NCBI GenBank assembly: GCA_023405705.1
Contig: JAEXXR010000508.1
Location: forward strand, 1-6,465
Length of the DNA: 6,465 nucleotides
Origin: Actinomycetes bacterium
GTDB taxonomy: Bacteria; Actinomycetota; Thermoleophilia; Solirubrobacterales; Solirubrobacteraceae
Direction: 5' to 3'
Shown: one piece after another, positions 1-5,547 of the stretch
Position numbering within the stretch: the first letter of the stretch is position 1
How the letters are laid out: each line of letters begins with the position of its first letter
Position numbers and translations under genes: made by a program
Notes under the pieces: generated by a model
Told to the model about the DNA's origin: nothing
Databases searched by the model: none
The model's input: the letters and a program-made list of their open reading frames with translations, nothing else

Positions 1-175
1 GGGTCGCGGCGCGGCTGCGGCGGGGCCGCCGGCCGCTCGCCGCGGGACGGTCCGCCGACCCGCTCGGACGCGGCGCGCCTGAGGGGGTCGAGGGACCCGA
101 AGGCCCCGCGTTCGCGGCCGGCTCACCGCCGGTCGGACGGTCGGGCTCGGGCGCAGAACGCGGGGAATCCCTCAT
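1..175 (-). CDS. N-terminal fragment of an unidentified protein (runs off the window)
   Basis: An ATG at 175 on the minus strand opens a frame without stops to the window edge, giving 58 codons. It starts 10 bases after the stop of the dehydrogenase gene and has an AGGA Shine-Dalgarno five bases before the ATG, so it is probably the next gene of the operon. The visible peptide has 12 Pro, 10 Ala, 10 Arg, 9 Ser and 7 Gly. It contains no Ile, Leu, Val or aromatic residue, so it should be a disordered N-terminal tail. It becomes Arg-rich at residues 49-55 (RRPRRSR). Such arms can precede a helix-turn-helix domain of TetR or GntR type, or the first membrane helix of a permease, but no domain is visible and I do not assign a function. 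About 83% of third codon positions are G or C, compatible with coding but not decisive in DNA this GC-rich. Confidence 0.55.
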   Translation of the reverse strand, partial: MRDSPRSAPEPDRPTGGEPAANAGPSGPSTPSGAPRPSGSADRPAASGRRPRRSRAAT

Positions 176-180
176 GCGGT

Positions 181-184
181 TCCT
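181..184 (-). promoter_or_regulatory. Shine-Dalgarno AGGA for the partial gene at 1-175
   Basis: The minus strand reads TGACAGGAACCGCATG across the end of the dehydrogenase gene. AGGA sits five bases before the ATG at 175 and just after the TGA stop. This is the main argument that the short open frame at the window edge is a real gene start. Confidence 0.5.
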
Positions 185-185
185 G

Positions 186-1181
186 TCAGTCGGAGGTGGT
201 TCCGGCGGCGAGCCGCAGCTCGTCGCGGTTGACGACGGTCTCGACCGGCTCGCCGGCGAGGTAGGCGGAGCAGCGGTCGGCGAGCAGCTCGCGGTTGCGG
301 TCCAGCGACGCCGTCGACAGCCACGCGATGTGGTTGGTGACGAGCGCACGCGGGTGGCCGACGAGCGGATGAGAGGCCGGCGGCGGCTCCTCCTCGAGCA
401 CGTCGAGGGCCGCGTAACCCAGCATCCCGCTTGACAATGCGGCCGCCACGGCGTCGTCGTCGACGAGGCCGCCGCGGGAGACGTTGACCAGCACGGCGCC
501 AGGCTTCATGCGCGCGATCCGATCGGCGTCGATCAGATGCCGGGTCTCCTCCGTCAGCGGGCAGTGCAGGGTCACGACGTCCGATCGTTCGAACAGCTCG
601 TCGAGGTCGACCCGGCTCGCCCCAGCCGGCGCGTCCTGGGCAAACGGATCGTACGTCACGACGCAACCCATCATCGGGGCCATCAGCTCCGCCGTCGCGC
701 GTCCGATCCGGCCCAGCCCGACGACGCCGAGCGTCTGCTGCGACAGCGGCACCGGCGGGTCCAGCTCCAGCCACCGCGCCCACTCCCCGGCGGCGACCTG
801 GGCCGCCGCCGGGGCCAGTCTGCGGTTCGCGCTCAGGACGAGCGCGGCGGCGTGCGTCGCGACCTCTTCCACGCAGTAGTCGGGCACATTCACCACCGCG
901 ATTCCGCGTCGCGACGCCGCCGCCACATCGATGTTGTCGACGCCGACGCCGCCGCGGCCGATCACGCGCAGGTTCGGCAGCGCGTCCATCGTCTCGGCGG
1001 AGACCTCGTGGAAGCGCACGAGCATCCCCTCGGCGTCGCCGGCGGCCGCCGGGATGCCGGTGGGCGTCTCCGCGATCCTGCGCTCGAAGGCGACGCCGTG
1101 GGCGGTCGCCGCGCGCAGCTCGATCTCGACGTCCTCGGCGACCTGCTCGACCAGGACCAGGCGCGGCTCCACGGCGCTCAT
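186..1181 (-). CDS. D-2-hydroxyacid dehydrogenase, CtBP-like / phosphoglycerate dehydrogenase-like
   Basis: A 331-residue cytosolic NAD-dependent oxidoreductase that should interconvert a D-2-hydroxyacid and its 2-oxoacid. The split substrate domain holds GRGGVGVDNID (76-85) and NVPDYCVEEVATH (98-110), the latter typical of bacterial CtBP-like members. The Rossmann motif GLGRIG is at 155-160. Asp178 (YDPF) ends the second strand, which predicts NAD rather than NADP. The family catalytic residues are Arg236 (NVSRGG), Glu265 (LEEEP) and His284 (NHIAW); the 29-residue Arg-to-Glu spacing matches E. coli SerA. There is no C-terminal ACT domain, so it is unlikely to be a serine-feedback-controlled SerA. 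The ATG at 1181 overlaps the upstream hydrolase stop as ATGA, implying translational coupling; a G-rich stretch with AGGGG eight bases upstream can serve as ribosome site. The family is secure. The substrate is unknown; candidates are glyoxylate/glycolate, hydroxypyruvate or a longer 2-hydroxyacid. Confidence 0.93.
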   Translation of the reverse strand: MSAVEPRLVLVEQVAEDVEIELRAATAHGVAFERRIAETPTGIPAAAGDAEGMLVRFHEVSAETMDALPNLRVIGRGGVGVDNIDVAAASRRGIAVVNVPDYCVEEVATHAAALVLSANRRLAPAAAQVAAGEWARWLELDPPVPLSQQTLGVVGLGRIGRATAELMAPMMGCVVTYDPFAQDAPAGASRVDLDELFERSDVVTLHCPLTEETRHLIDADRIARMKPGAVLVNVSRGGLVDDDAVAAALSSGMLGYAALDVLEEEPPPASHPLVGHPRALVTNHIAWLSTASLDRNRELLADRCSAYLAGEPVETVVNRDELRLAAGTTSD

Positions 1182-2035
1182 CCCTCCCACCCCTGCAGGA
1201 AGTCGAGCAGCGCGTCGTTGACCACGTCCGGCCGCTCCTCGTGCGGCAGGTGCTTGCAGTCGGGGATCGGGAGGCCGCGCACGTCGCTGGCGATCCCGCG
1301 CCAGACGTCGAGCACGTCGAAGCGTCTGCCGACGAGGTCGAAGTCGGCGCCCCAGATCGTCAGCGTCGGGCAGTCGATCAGGCGGTCGGCGTCCTCGCTG
1401 TCCTGCGCGAGGTCGACGGCGCCGGCGCGGTAGTCGCTGAACGCCCCGCGCAGCGCGCCGGGCTGCTGGTAGGCGCGCACGTAGACCGCGATGTCCTCCT
1501 CGGTGAGGGCGTGCGGGTCGTGCGTCCAGTCGCTGAAGAAATGTCGCAAGAACAGCTCCTCGCGCCCGCTCACGAGCGCCTCGGGCAGGTCGGCGACCTG
1601 CTGGAAGTAGAAGAACCAGTAGTCGCGCGCCAGCGGCGCGTCGGTGCGCTCGAAGACGACCCGCGTCGGGATGTTGTCGAGCGTCACGAGCCGGTCGATC
1701 GCGTCGCGGTGGTCCTTCGCGAAGCGGGTCGCGACGCGCGCGCCGCGGTCGTGGCCGACGAGCGCGATCCGCTCGAAGCCGAGCTCCTCGACGAGCGCGC
1801 GCACGTCGTCGGCCATCGTCCGCTTGTCGTAGCCGCCGGCCGGCTTCTCGCTGCGGCCGTAGCCGCGCAGGTCGGGGGCGATCACGGTGTAGCGCTCGGC
1901 CAGGACCGGGATCTGGTGGCGCCATGCGTAGTTGGTCTCGGGATAGCCGTGCAGCAGGACGACGGGCGGCCCCTGCCCGGCGCGCGCGTAGTGCAGGCGC
2001 ACCCCGTTCACGCGCGCGTCGCGGTAGTCGATCAT
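1178..2035 (-). CDS. Alpha/beta hydrolase, haloacetate dehalogenase / epoxide hydrolase-like
   Basis: A 285-residue soluble alpha/beta-fold hydrolase. The oxyanion-hole motif HGYP is at 29-32 (HGXP, as in epoxide hydrolases). DLRGYGRSEKP (55-65) is the usual second landmark. The nucleophile elbow GHDRGAR (94-100) carries Asp96 instead of Ser, so the reaction should go through an alkyl-enzyme ester: dehalogenation or epoxide opening. Asp120 and His262 sit where the other triad members of fluoroacetate dehalogenases lie. Arg97 and Arg100 match the pair that binds the substrate carboxylate in those enzymes, and Tyr202 (DYRAG) matches a halide-site Tyr. However, the His-Trp pair that completes the fluoride pocket aligns with Phe141-Phe142. 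A haloacetate dehalogenase label would therefore be unsafe; an epoxide hydrolase or an enzyme for another acid is as likely. The start has GGAG five bases upstream (2041-2044). The gene overlaps livM and the dehydrogenase gene by ATGA at both ends. Confidence 0.92.
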   Translation of the reverse strand: MIDYRDARVNGVRLHYARAGQGPPVVLLHGYPETNYAWRHQIPVLAERYTVIAPDLRGYGRSEKPAGGYDKRTMADDVRALVEELGFERIALVGHDRGARVATRFAKDHRDAIDRLVTLDNIPTRVVFERTDAPLARDYWFFYFQQVADLPEALVSGREELFLRHFFSDWTHDPHALTEEDIAVYVRAYQQPGALRGAFSDYRAGAVDLAQDSEDADRLIDCPTLTIWGADFDLVGRRFDVLDVWRGIASDVRGLPIPDCKHLPHEERPDVVNDALLDFLQGWEG

Positions 2036-3186
2036 CTGGACTCCGTTGGTGGGTTGGAGGAGGAGGCGTCGGCGCCGCCGCCGCGCAGCCGTCGCGGCAG
2101 CGGCAGCTCCCGCTCGCCGAAGAGGCCGCTCGGGCGCAGCAGCAGGATCGCCAGCAGCGTCGCGGCGAGCACCAGCTGGGTGGTGCCGGCCGGCAGCGAG
2201 CCGATCGGGCCGGCGCCGCCGTCCTCGACGTGCTGGACGATCTCGGTGATCGCCGTCACGACGACGACGCCGACGAAGGCGCCGGTCAGCGTCCGCAGGC
2301 CGCCGACGACGAGCATCGCGACCGCCAGGAACGTCAGCGAGAGGTAGAAGGCGCGCGGCGCGAAGGTCGTGTTGAAGTGCGCGTAGAGCGAGCCGGCGAC
2401 GCCGGAGACGAAGGCGCTCAGCACGAGCGCGACGATCCGCTCACGGCCGATGCGGATGCCGAGCGAGCGGACGGCCGGCACGTCGTCGGCCGAGGCCCGC
2501 AGCCGCAGCCCGCTGCGCGAGGCGCGGAAGGCGCCCGCGACCAGCAGCGCGATCACCCCCCACGCCGTCACGATCTGGATCGTCGTGTCGGAGGGGACGC
2601 CGATCACGGAGCTGTCGCCGCGCGTCACCTCGGTCCAGTTGACGAGGACCGTGAAGACGATCACGAGGAAGGCGAGCGTCGCGATCGCCGCCTGCACGCC
2701 CTCCAGCCGGGAGACCGGGATCGCCAGCAGGACCGCGATCACGGCTGCGACGGCGCCGGCCGCCAGCGTCGCCGGCAGGATGCCGAGGCCGACGTCCTGG
2801 ACCCACGCGAGGAAGCCGGGCAGGTCCGGGAACATCGACGCCTTCAGCGCCGGCGGGATCGACAGCAGCGCCGAGACGTAGGCGCCGATCGCCATGAAGC
2901 CGACATGGCCGAACGACAGCACGCCGGAGGTGCCGGAGAAGATCGACAGCGAGACGACGACCAGCAGCACGATCGCGGCGTTGACGAAGGTGCGCTGCAG
3001 CGGCAGGTCGGCGAAGCCCGAGACGAGCGACGCCAGCACGATCAGCACGCCGCTGAGCGCGATCGCCGGCCACAGGTCGCGCAGCAGGTCGGCGGGGGCG
3101 CGGCGCGCGCCCGCTCTCCGCTGCTCGCGCGCGGCGCCGTCGCGGCCGTCGGCCCCCTGCGCCCGGGTCGGTGCGGAAGCGGACAT
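2032..3186 (-). CDS. livM: Branched-chain amino acid-type ABC transporter permease, LivM family
   Basis: A 384-residue inner-membrane permease that pairs with LivH to form the translocation channel. After an Arg/Ala-rich cytosolic tail (about 1-37) come roughly ten hydrophobic segments, at about 40-57, 67-84, 92-110, 134-156, 162-184, 204-220, 250-270, 281-298, 299-318 and 334-350. The LivM hallmark GTSGVLSFGHVGFMAIGAY spans 85-103. The ATPase-contacting loop runs about 221-250 (SGLRLRASADDVPAVRSLGI and following) and precedes ALVLSAFVSGVAGSLYAHF (253-271). LRPSGLFG (350-357) is the usual C-terminal motif, followed here by a polar tail ending near SSSNPPTESR. The start ATG overlaps the livH stop by one base (TGATG) and has a strong Shine-Dalgarno. 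It is longer than many LivM proteins because of both tails. The family is certain; the cargo is not shown by the permease. Confidence 0.95.
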   Translation of the reverse strand: MSASAPTRAQGADGRDGAAREQRRAGARRAPADLLRDLWPAIALSGVLIVLASLVSGFADLPLQRTFVNAAIVLLVVVSLSIFSGTSGVLSFGHVGFMAIGAYVSALLSIPPALKASMFPDLPGFLAWVQDVGLGILPATLAAGAVAAVIAVLLAIPVSRLEGVQAAIATLAFLVIVFTVLVNWTEVTRGDSSVIGVPSDTTIQIVTAWGVIALLVAGAFRASRSGLRLRASADDVPAVRSLGIRIGRERIVALVLSAFVSGVAGSLYAHFNTTFAPRAFYLSLTFLAVAMLVVGGLRTLTGAFVGVVVVTAITEIVQHVEDGGAGPIGSLPAGTTQLVLAATLLAILLLRPSGLFGERELPLPRRLRGGGADASSSNPPTESR

Positions 3187-4067
3187 CAGACACGGACCTC
3201 CTGGGCGCGCGCGACGAGGCCGCCCGGACGGGTGACGAGGATCGCGATCACCGCGGCGAAGGCGAAGGCGTTGGTGAAGGGGACGAGGTCGGTCGGCAGC
3301 GCCGCCTGCAGCAGCGTCTGCGCCGCGCCGAGCGCGAAGCCGCCGACGGCCGCGCCCCAGATGCTCCCCATCCCGCCGATCACGGCGCCGACGAAGGCGA
3401 TCAGGACCGGGTCGGAGCCGACCGTCGGCGAGGCGATGCCGTTGCGGAAGGTCAGCAGCAGCGCGACCACGCCCGCGAGCGCGCCGGTCAGCGCGAAGGC
3501 GAGCACGATCACGCGGTCGGCGTTGACGCCGAGCACGCGCGCCATCGTGAAGTCCTCGGTCGAGGCGCGCAGCTGGATGCCGAGGTCGCTGCGCCGCAGC
3601 ATCAGCGACAGGCCGGCGATCACGAGCGCGGAGACGACGACGGTGAGGACGTCGAGGCGCGGGATCGTCAGCGAGCCGATCGAGATCGCCTGGTCGAGCT
3701 GCGGGAACGGGGCGACGCCCTTCGAGGTCGTCCCGAAGATCATCTGCGCGAGCTGCTGGAGGCCGATGCTGAGCGCGAAGGAGGTGACCAGCAGCGTCGC
3801 CGGCGACGCGTTGCGGACCGGCCGGAAGGCGATCCGCTCCAGCACGACCGAGGTGATCGTCGCGGCGGCGATCACGGCCAGCACCATCGCCGGCCACGGC
3901 CAGTCGCGCGTGTAGTACATCGCGTAGGCGCCGGCCATGATCAACTCGCCGTAGGCGAAGTTCATCAGGCCCATGACGCTGAACAGCAGGCCGAGCGACA
4001 GCGCGATGAGCGCGTAGATCGCGCCCTGGCTGATCGCGTCGACCGCGTATTGGACGAGTTCGGTCAC
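3186..4067 (-). CDS. livH: Branched-chain amino acid-type ABC transporter permease, LivH family
   Basis: A 293-residue integral membrane protein, the usual length for LivH. It has about eight hydrophobic segments, at about 9-31, 35-52, 57-78, 89-112, 136-156, 184-207, 219-250 and 264-280. Family landmarks are GLLFSVMGLMNFAYGELIMA (26-45), ERIAFRPVRNASPATLLVTS (77-96), the ATPase-contact loop from RRSDLGIQLRASTEDFTMAR (158-177), the glycine-rich GAVIGGMGSIWGAAVGG (227-243), and TRPGGL (279-284) near the C-terminus. It forms the heteromeric channel with LivM and is driven by LivG and LivF. The start is a GTG at 4067, four bases after the livF stop. GGGGA (4077-4081), nine bases upstream, serves as ribosome site and overlaps the end of livF. 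No better start lies nearby, because the next Met codons fall inside the first conserved segments. Confidence 0.95.
   Translation of the reverse strand: MTELVQYAVDAISQGAIYALIALSLGLLFSVMGLMNFAYGELIMAGAYAMYYTRDWPWPAMVLAVIAAATITSVVLERIAFRPVRNASPATLLVTSFALSIGLQQLAQMIFGTTSKGVAPFPQLDQAISIGSLTIPRLDVLTVVVSALVIAGLSLMLRRSDLGIQLRASTEDFTMARVLGVNADRVIVLAFALTGALAGVVALLLTFRNGIASPTVGSDPVLIAFVGAVIGGMGSIWGAAVGGFALGAAQTLLQAALPTDLVPFTNAFAFAAVIAILVTRPGGLVARAQEVRV
3196..3202 (-). promoter_or_regulatory. Strong Shine-Dalgarno AGGAGGT for livM
   Basis: AGGAGGT on the minus strand lies nine bases before the ATG at 3186, inside the last codons of livH. It fixes the livM start, and so supports the Arg-rich N-terminal tail as truly translated. 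Confidence 0.7.
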
Positions 4068-4071
4068 CGCG

Positions 4072-4779
4072 TCACATCCCCAGGTAGCTGGCCTCGAAGG
4101 CCTCCAGCGCGCCGGGCTCCTCAGCGGAGGCCTCCGACGCGATCGAGCCGCCGTTGAGCAGATAGGCGCGATCGGCGAGCGCGACCGCGCGCGCGACGCT
4201 CTGCTCGACCAGCACGATCGAGCGGCCCTCGTCGCGCAGGGAGCCGATCAGCTCGAAGACGGCGTCGACGACGAGCGGCGCGAGCCCGAGCGACGGCTCG
4301 TCGAACAGCACGACGCGCGGGTCGGTGACGAGCGCGCGGGCGATCGCCAGCTGCTGCTGCTCGCCGCCCGAGAGCGTCCCGGCCGGGCGGTCGAAGCAGC
4401 GGCCGAGCACCTCGAAGCGCTCGGTCTGCTGCTGCACGCGCTCGCGCCGCAGGCCGCGCGGGAGCGCCGCCGCCGCCAGCCGCAGGTTCTCGCCGACGGT
4501 CAGGCGCGTGAAGATGCGGCGGCTCTCCGGCACGAGCGCCAGGCCGAGCCGCGCGATCCGCTCGGGCCGCGTGCCGGCGATCTGGCGCTCGCCGAGCGCG
4601 ACGGTCCCGGCGCGCGGCGGCACGACGCCGGCGATCGCGTTCAGGATCGAGGTCTTGCCGGCGCCGTTGGGGCCGACGAGCGTGACGATCTCGCGCTCGG
4701 CGAGCGTGAAGGAGACGTCGCGGACGGCGCGGATGCGCCCGTAGTCGACGGTCAGGCCGTCAATCGCCAGCATCGCCAT
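4072..4779 (-). CDS. livF: ABC transporter ATP-binding protein, LivF family
   Basis: A 235-residue cytosolic ATPase, the standard LivF length. Walker A GPNGAGKT is at 36-43, and the Q-loop region reads VPESRRIFTRLTVGENL (83-99), with Glu85 where LivF proteins usually have Glu. The ABC signature LSGGEQQ is at 136-142 and Walker B VVLFDEPS at 156-163 (Asp160, Glu161). The switch region VEQS (191-194) has Gln instead of the His found in LivG, which is normal for LivF and separates the two ATPases. It should form the nucleotide-binding dimer with LivG under the LivH-LivM channel. The gene overlaps the 3' end of livG by 20 bases. ATG codons occur at 4779 and 4773. I chose 4779 because AAAGGAG lies ten bases upstream, whereas 4773 would need 16. 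Confidence 0.96.
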   Translation of the reverse strand: MAMLAIDGLTVDYGRIRAVRDVSFTLAEREIVTLVGPNGAGKTSILNAIAGVVPPRAGTVALGERQIAGTRPERIARLGLALVPESRRIFTRLTVGENLRLAAAALPRGLRRERVQQQTERFEVLGRCFDRPAGTLSGGEQQQLAIARALVTDPRVVLFDEPSLGLAPLVVDAVFELIGSLRDEGRSIVLVEQSVARAVALADRAYLLNGGSIASEASAEEPGALEAFEASYLGM

Positions 4780-5524
4780 CGCCGAGGCGCTCCTTTCCGA
4801 GGTAGGCGCTGATCACGCGCGGGTCGCTGCGGACCTGCTCGACGGTGCCGGAGGCGAGCGTGCGGCCCGACTCGAGCACGTGGACGCGGTCGGCGAGCGC
4901 GCCGACGACGGCCATGTCGTGCTCGACCAGCAGCACCCCGCAGCCGAGCATGTCGCGCAGCCGCACGATCGTCGACACCAGCTCGTCGCCCTCGGTCTCG
5001 CTGAGGCCGGCGGCCGGCTCGTCGAGCAGCAGGAAGCGCGGGCCCATCGCGACCGCGCGGGCGATCCCGATGTGGCGCTCCTCGCCGTAGGAGACGGCGT
5101 CGGCGCGCACGCCGGCGCGCGCTGAGAGGCCGAGCAGGTCGAGCATCTCGAGCGCCCGCCCGCGGGCGGCACCGCGCTTGAGGCCGGCGCCGAGCGCGCC
5201 GAGCTCGACGTTCTCCAGCACCGTCAGGTGGCCGAACAGCCGCACGTCCTGGAAGGTCCGCACGACCCCGCGCCGGGCGACCGCCTCCGGCGGCAGCCCG
5301 GTCAGCTCGGTCTCGCCGGCGCGGAAGGTGCCGCCGGTCGGGGCGACGAAGCCGCTGAGCAGGTTCAGCAGCGTCGTCTTGCCGGCGCCGTTGGGGCCGA
5401 TCAGGGCGAGCACCTCGCCCGTCGTCAGCTCCAGGGTCACGTCCTCGACGGCGACGATGCCGCCGAAGCGGACCCCCAGCCCGTCGCACCGCAGAACTTC
5501 CTGCGATGCGACGAGCTCGCCCAT
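4760..5524 (-). CDS. livG: ABC transporter ATP-binding protein, LivG family
   Basis: A 254-residue cytosolic ATPase. Walker A GPNGAGKTT is at 43-51, the Q-loop Gln92 is in VRTFQDVRLF (88-97), and the signature VSYGEERHIGIARA (144-157) is a LivG-type variant of LSGGQ. Walker B FLLLDEPAAGL is at 164-174 (Asp168, Glu169), and the switch His202 is in VEHDM (200-204). FGGIVAVEDV (20-29) and the C-terminal SAYLGKE (239-245) are typical of the group. The gene overlaps livF at its 3' end. The start is uncertain. ATG 5524 is nearest the conserved domain but has no clear ribosome site. GTG 5563 has GGGGA nine bases upstream, would add 13 residues and would overlap the binding-protein stop by 16 bases. 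I keep the ATG because even from there the protein has a slightly long lead before the ABC domain. Confidence 0.94.
   Translation of the reverse strand: MGELVASQEVLRCDGLGVRFGGIVAVEDVTLELTTGEVLALIGPNGAGKTTLLNLLSGFVAPTGGTFRAGETELTGLPPEAVARRGVVRTFQDVRLFGHLTVLENVELGALGAGLKRGAARGRALEMLDLLGLSARAGVRADAVSYGEERHIGIARAVAMGPRFLLLDEPAAGLSETEGDELVSTIVRLRDMLGCGVLLVEHDMAVVGALADRVHVLESGRTLASGTVEQVRSDPRVISAYLGKERLGDGDAGD
4790..4796 (-). promoter_or_regulatory. Shine-Dalgarno AAAGGAG for livF
   Basis: AAAGGAG on the minus strand, within the last codons of livG, lies ten bases before the ATG at 4779 and 16 before the alternative ATG at 4773. It therefore decides in favour of the first. Confidence 0.6.
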
Positions 5525-5547
5525 CGGTGCGTCGGCCAGGGTGGTCG

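Noticed and set aside
1..171. A possible intergenic region with a terminator downstream of the dehydrogenase.
   Set aside because: No stem-loop followed by a T-run is visible on the minus strand. The stretch is an uninterrupted open frame with its own ribosome site, so a continuing operon fits better.
172..783. A 203-codon minus-strand frame overlapping the dehydrogenase.
   Set aside because: It lies wholly inside the conserved dehydrogenase gene in another frame and is Arg/Ala/Gly-rich without any motif.
186..1925. A minus-strand frame in which the dehydrogenase has a 248-residue N-terminal extension.
   Set aside because: The extension is out of frame with the clear hydrolase gene on the same strand and is Arg-rich shadow translation. 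The dehydrogenase begins at ATG 1181 in an ATGA junction.
2032..3897. A minus-strand frame giving LivM a 237-residue N-terminal extension, suggesting a permease fusion.
   Set aside because: The extra part is a shadow frame of livH. The LivM start at 3186 has AGGAGGT nine bases upstream.
1924..3915. A 663-codon plus-strand open frame, and a shorter one at 1241-2347.
   Set aside because: Both lie opposite well-supported minus-strand genes (livM, livH, hydrolase). Their translations are low-complexity Arg/Asp/Gln/Ala runs with no domain, which is the usual antisense shadow of GC-rich coding DNA.
4072..4779. Missing Gln in the Q-loop and missing switch His in LivF, which could mean a degenerate ATPase site.
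   Set aside because: LivF proteins normally carry VPEGR-like and VEQN-like sequences at these points, so this is the family norm and not damage.
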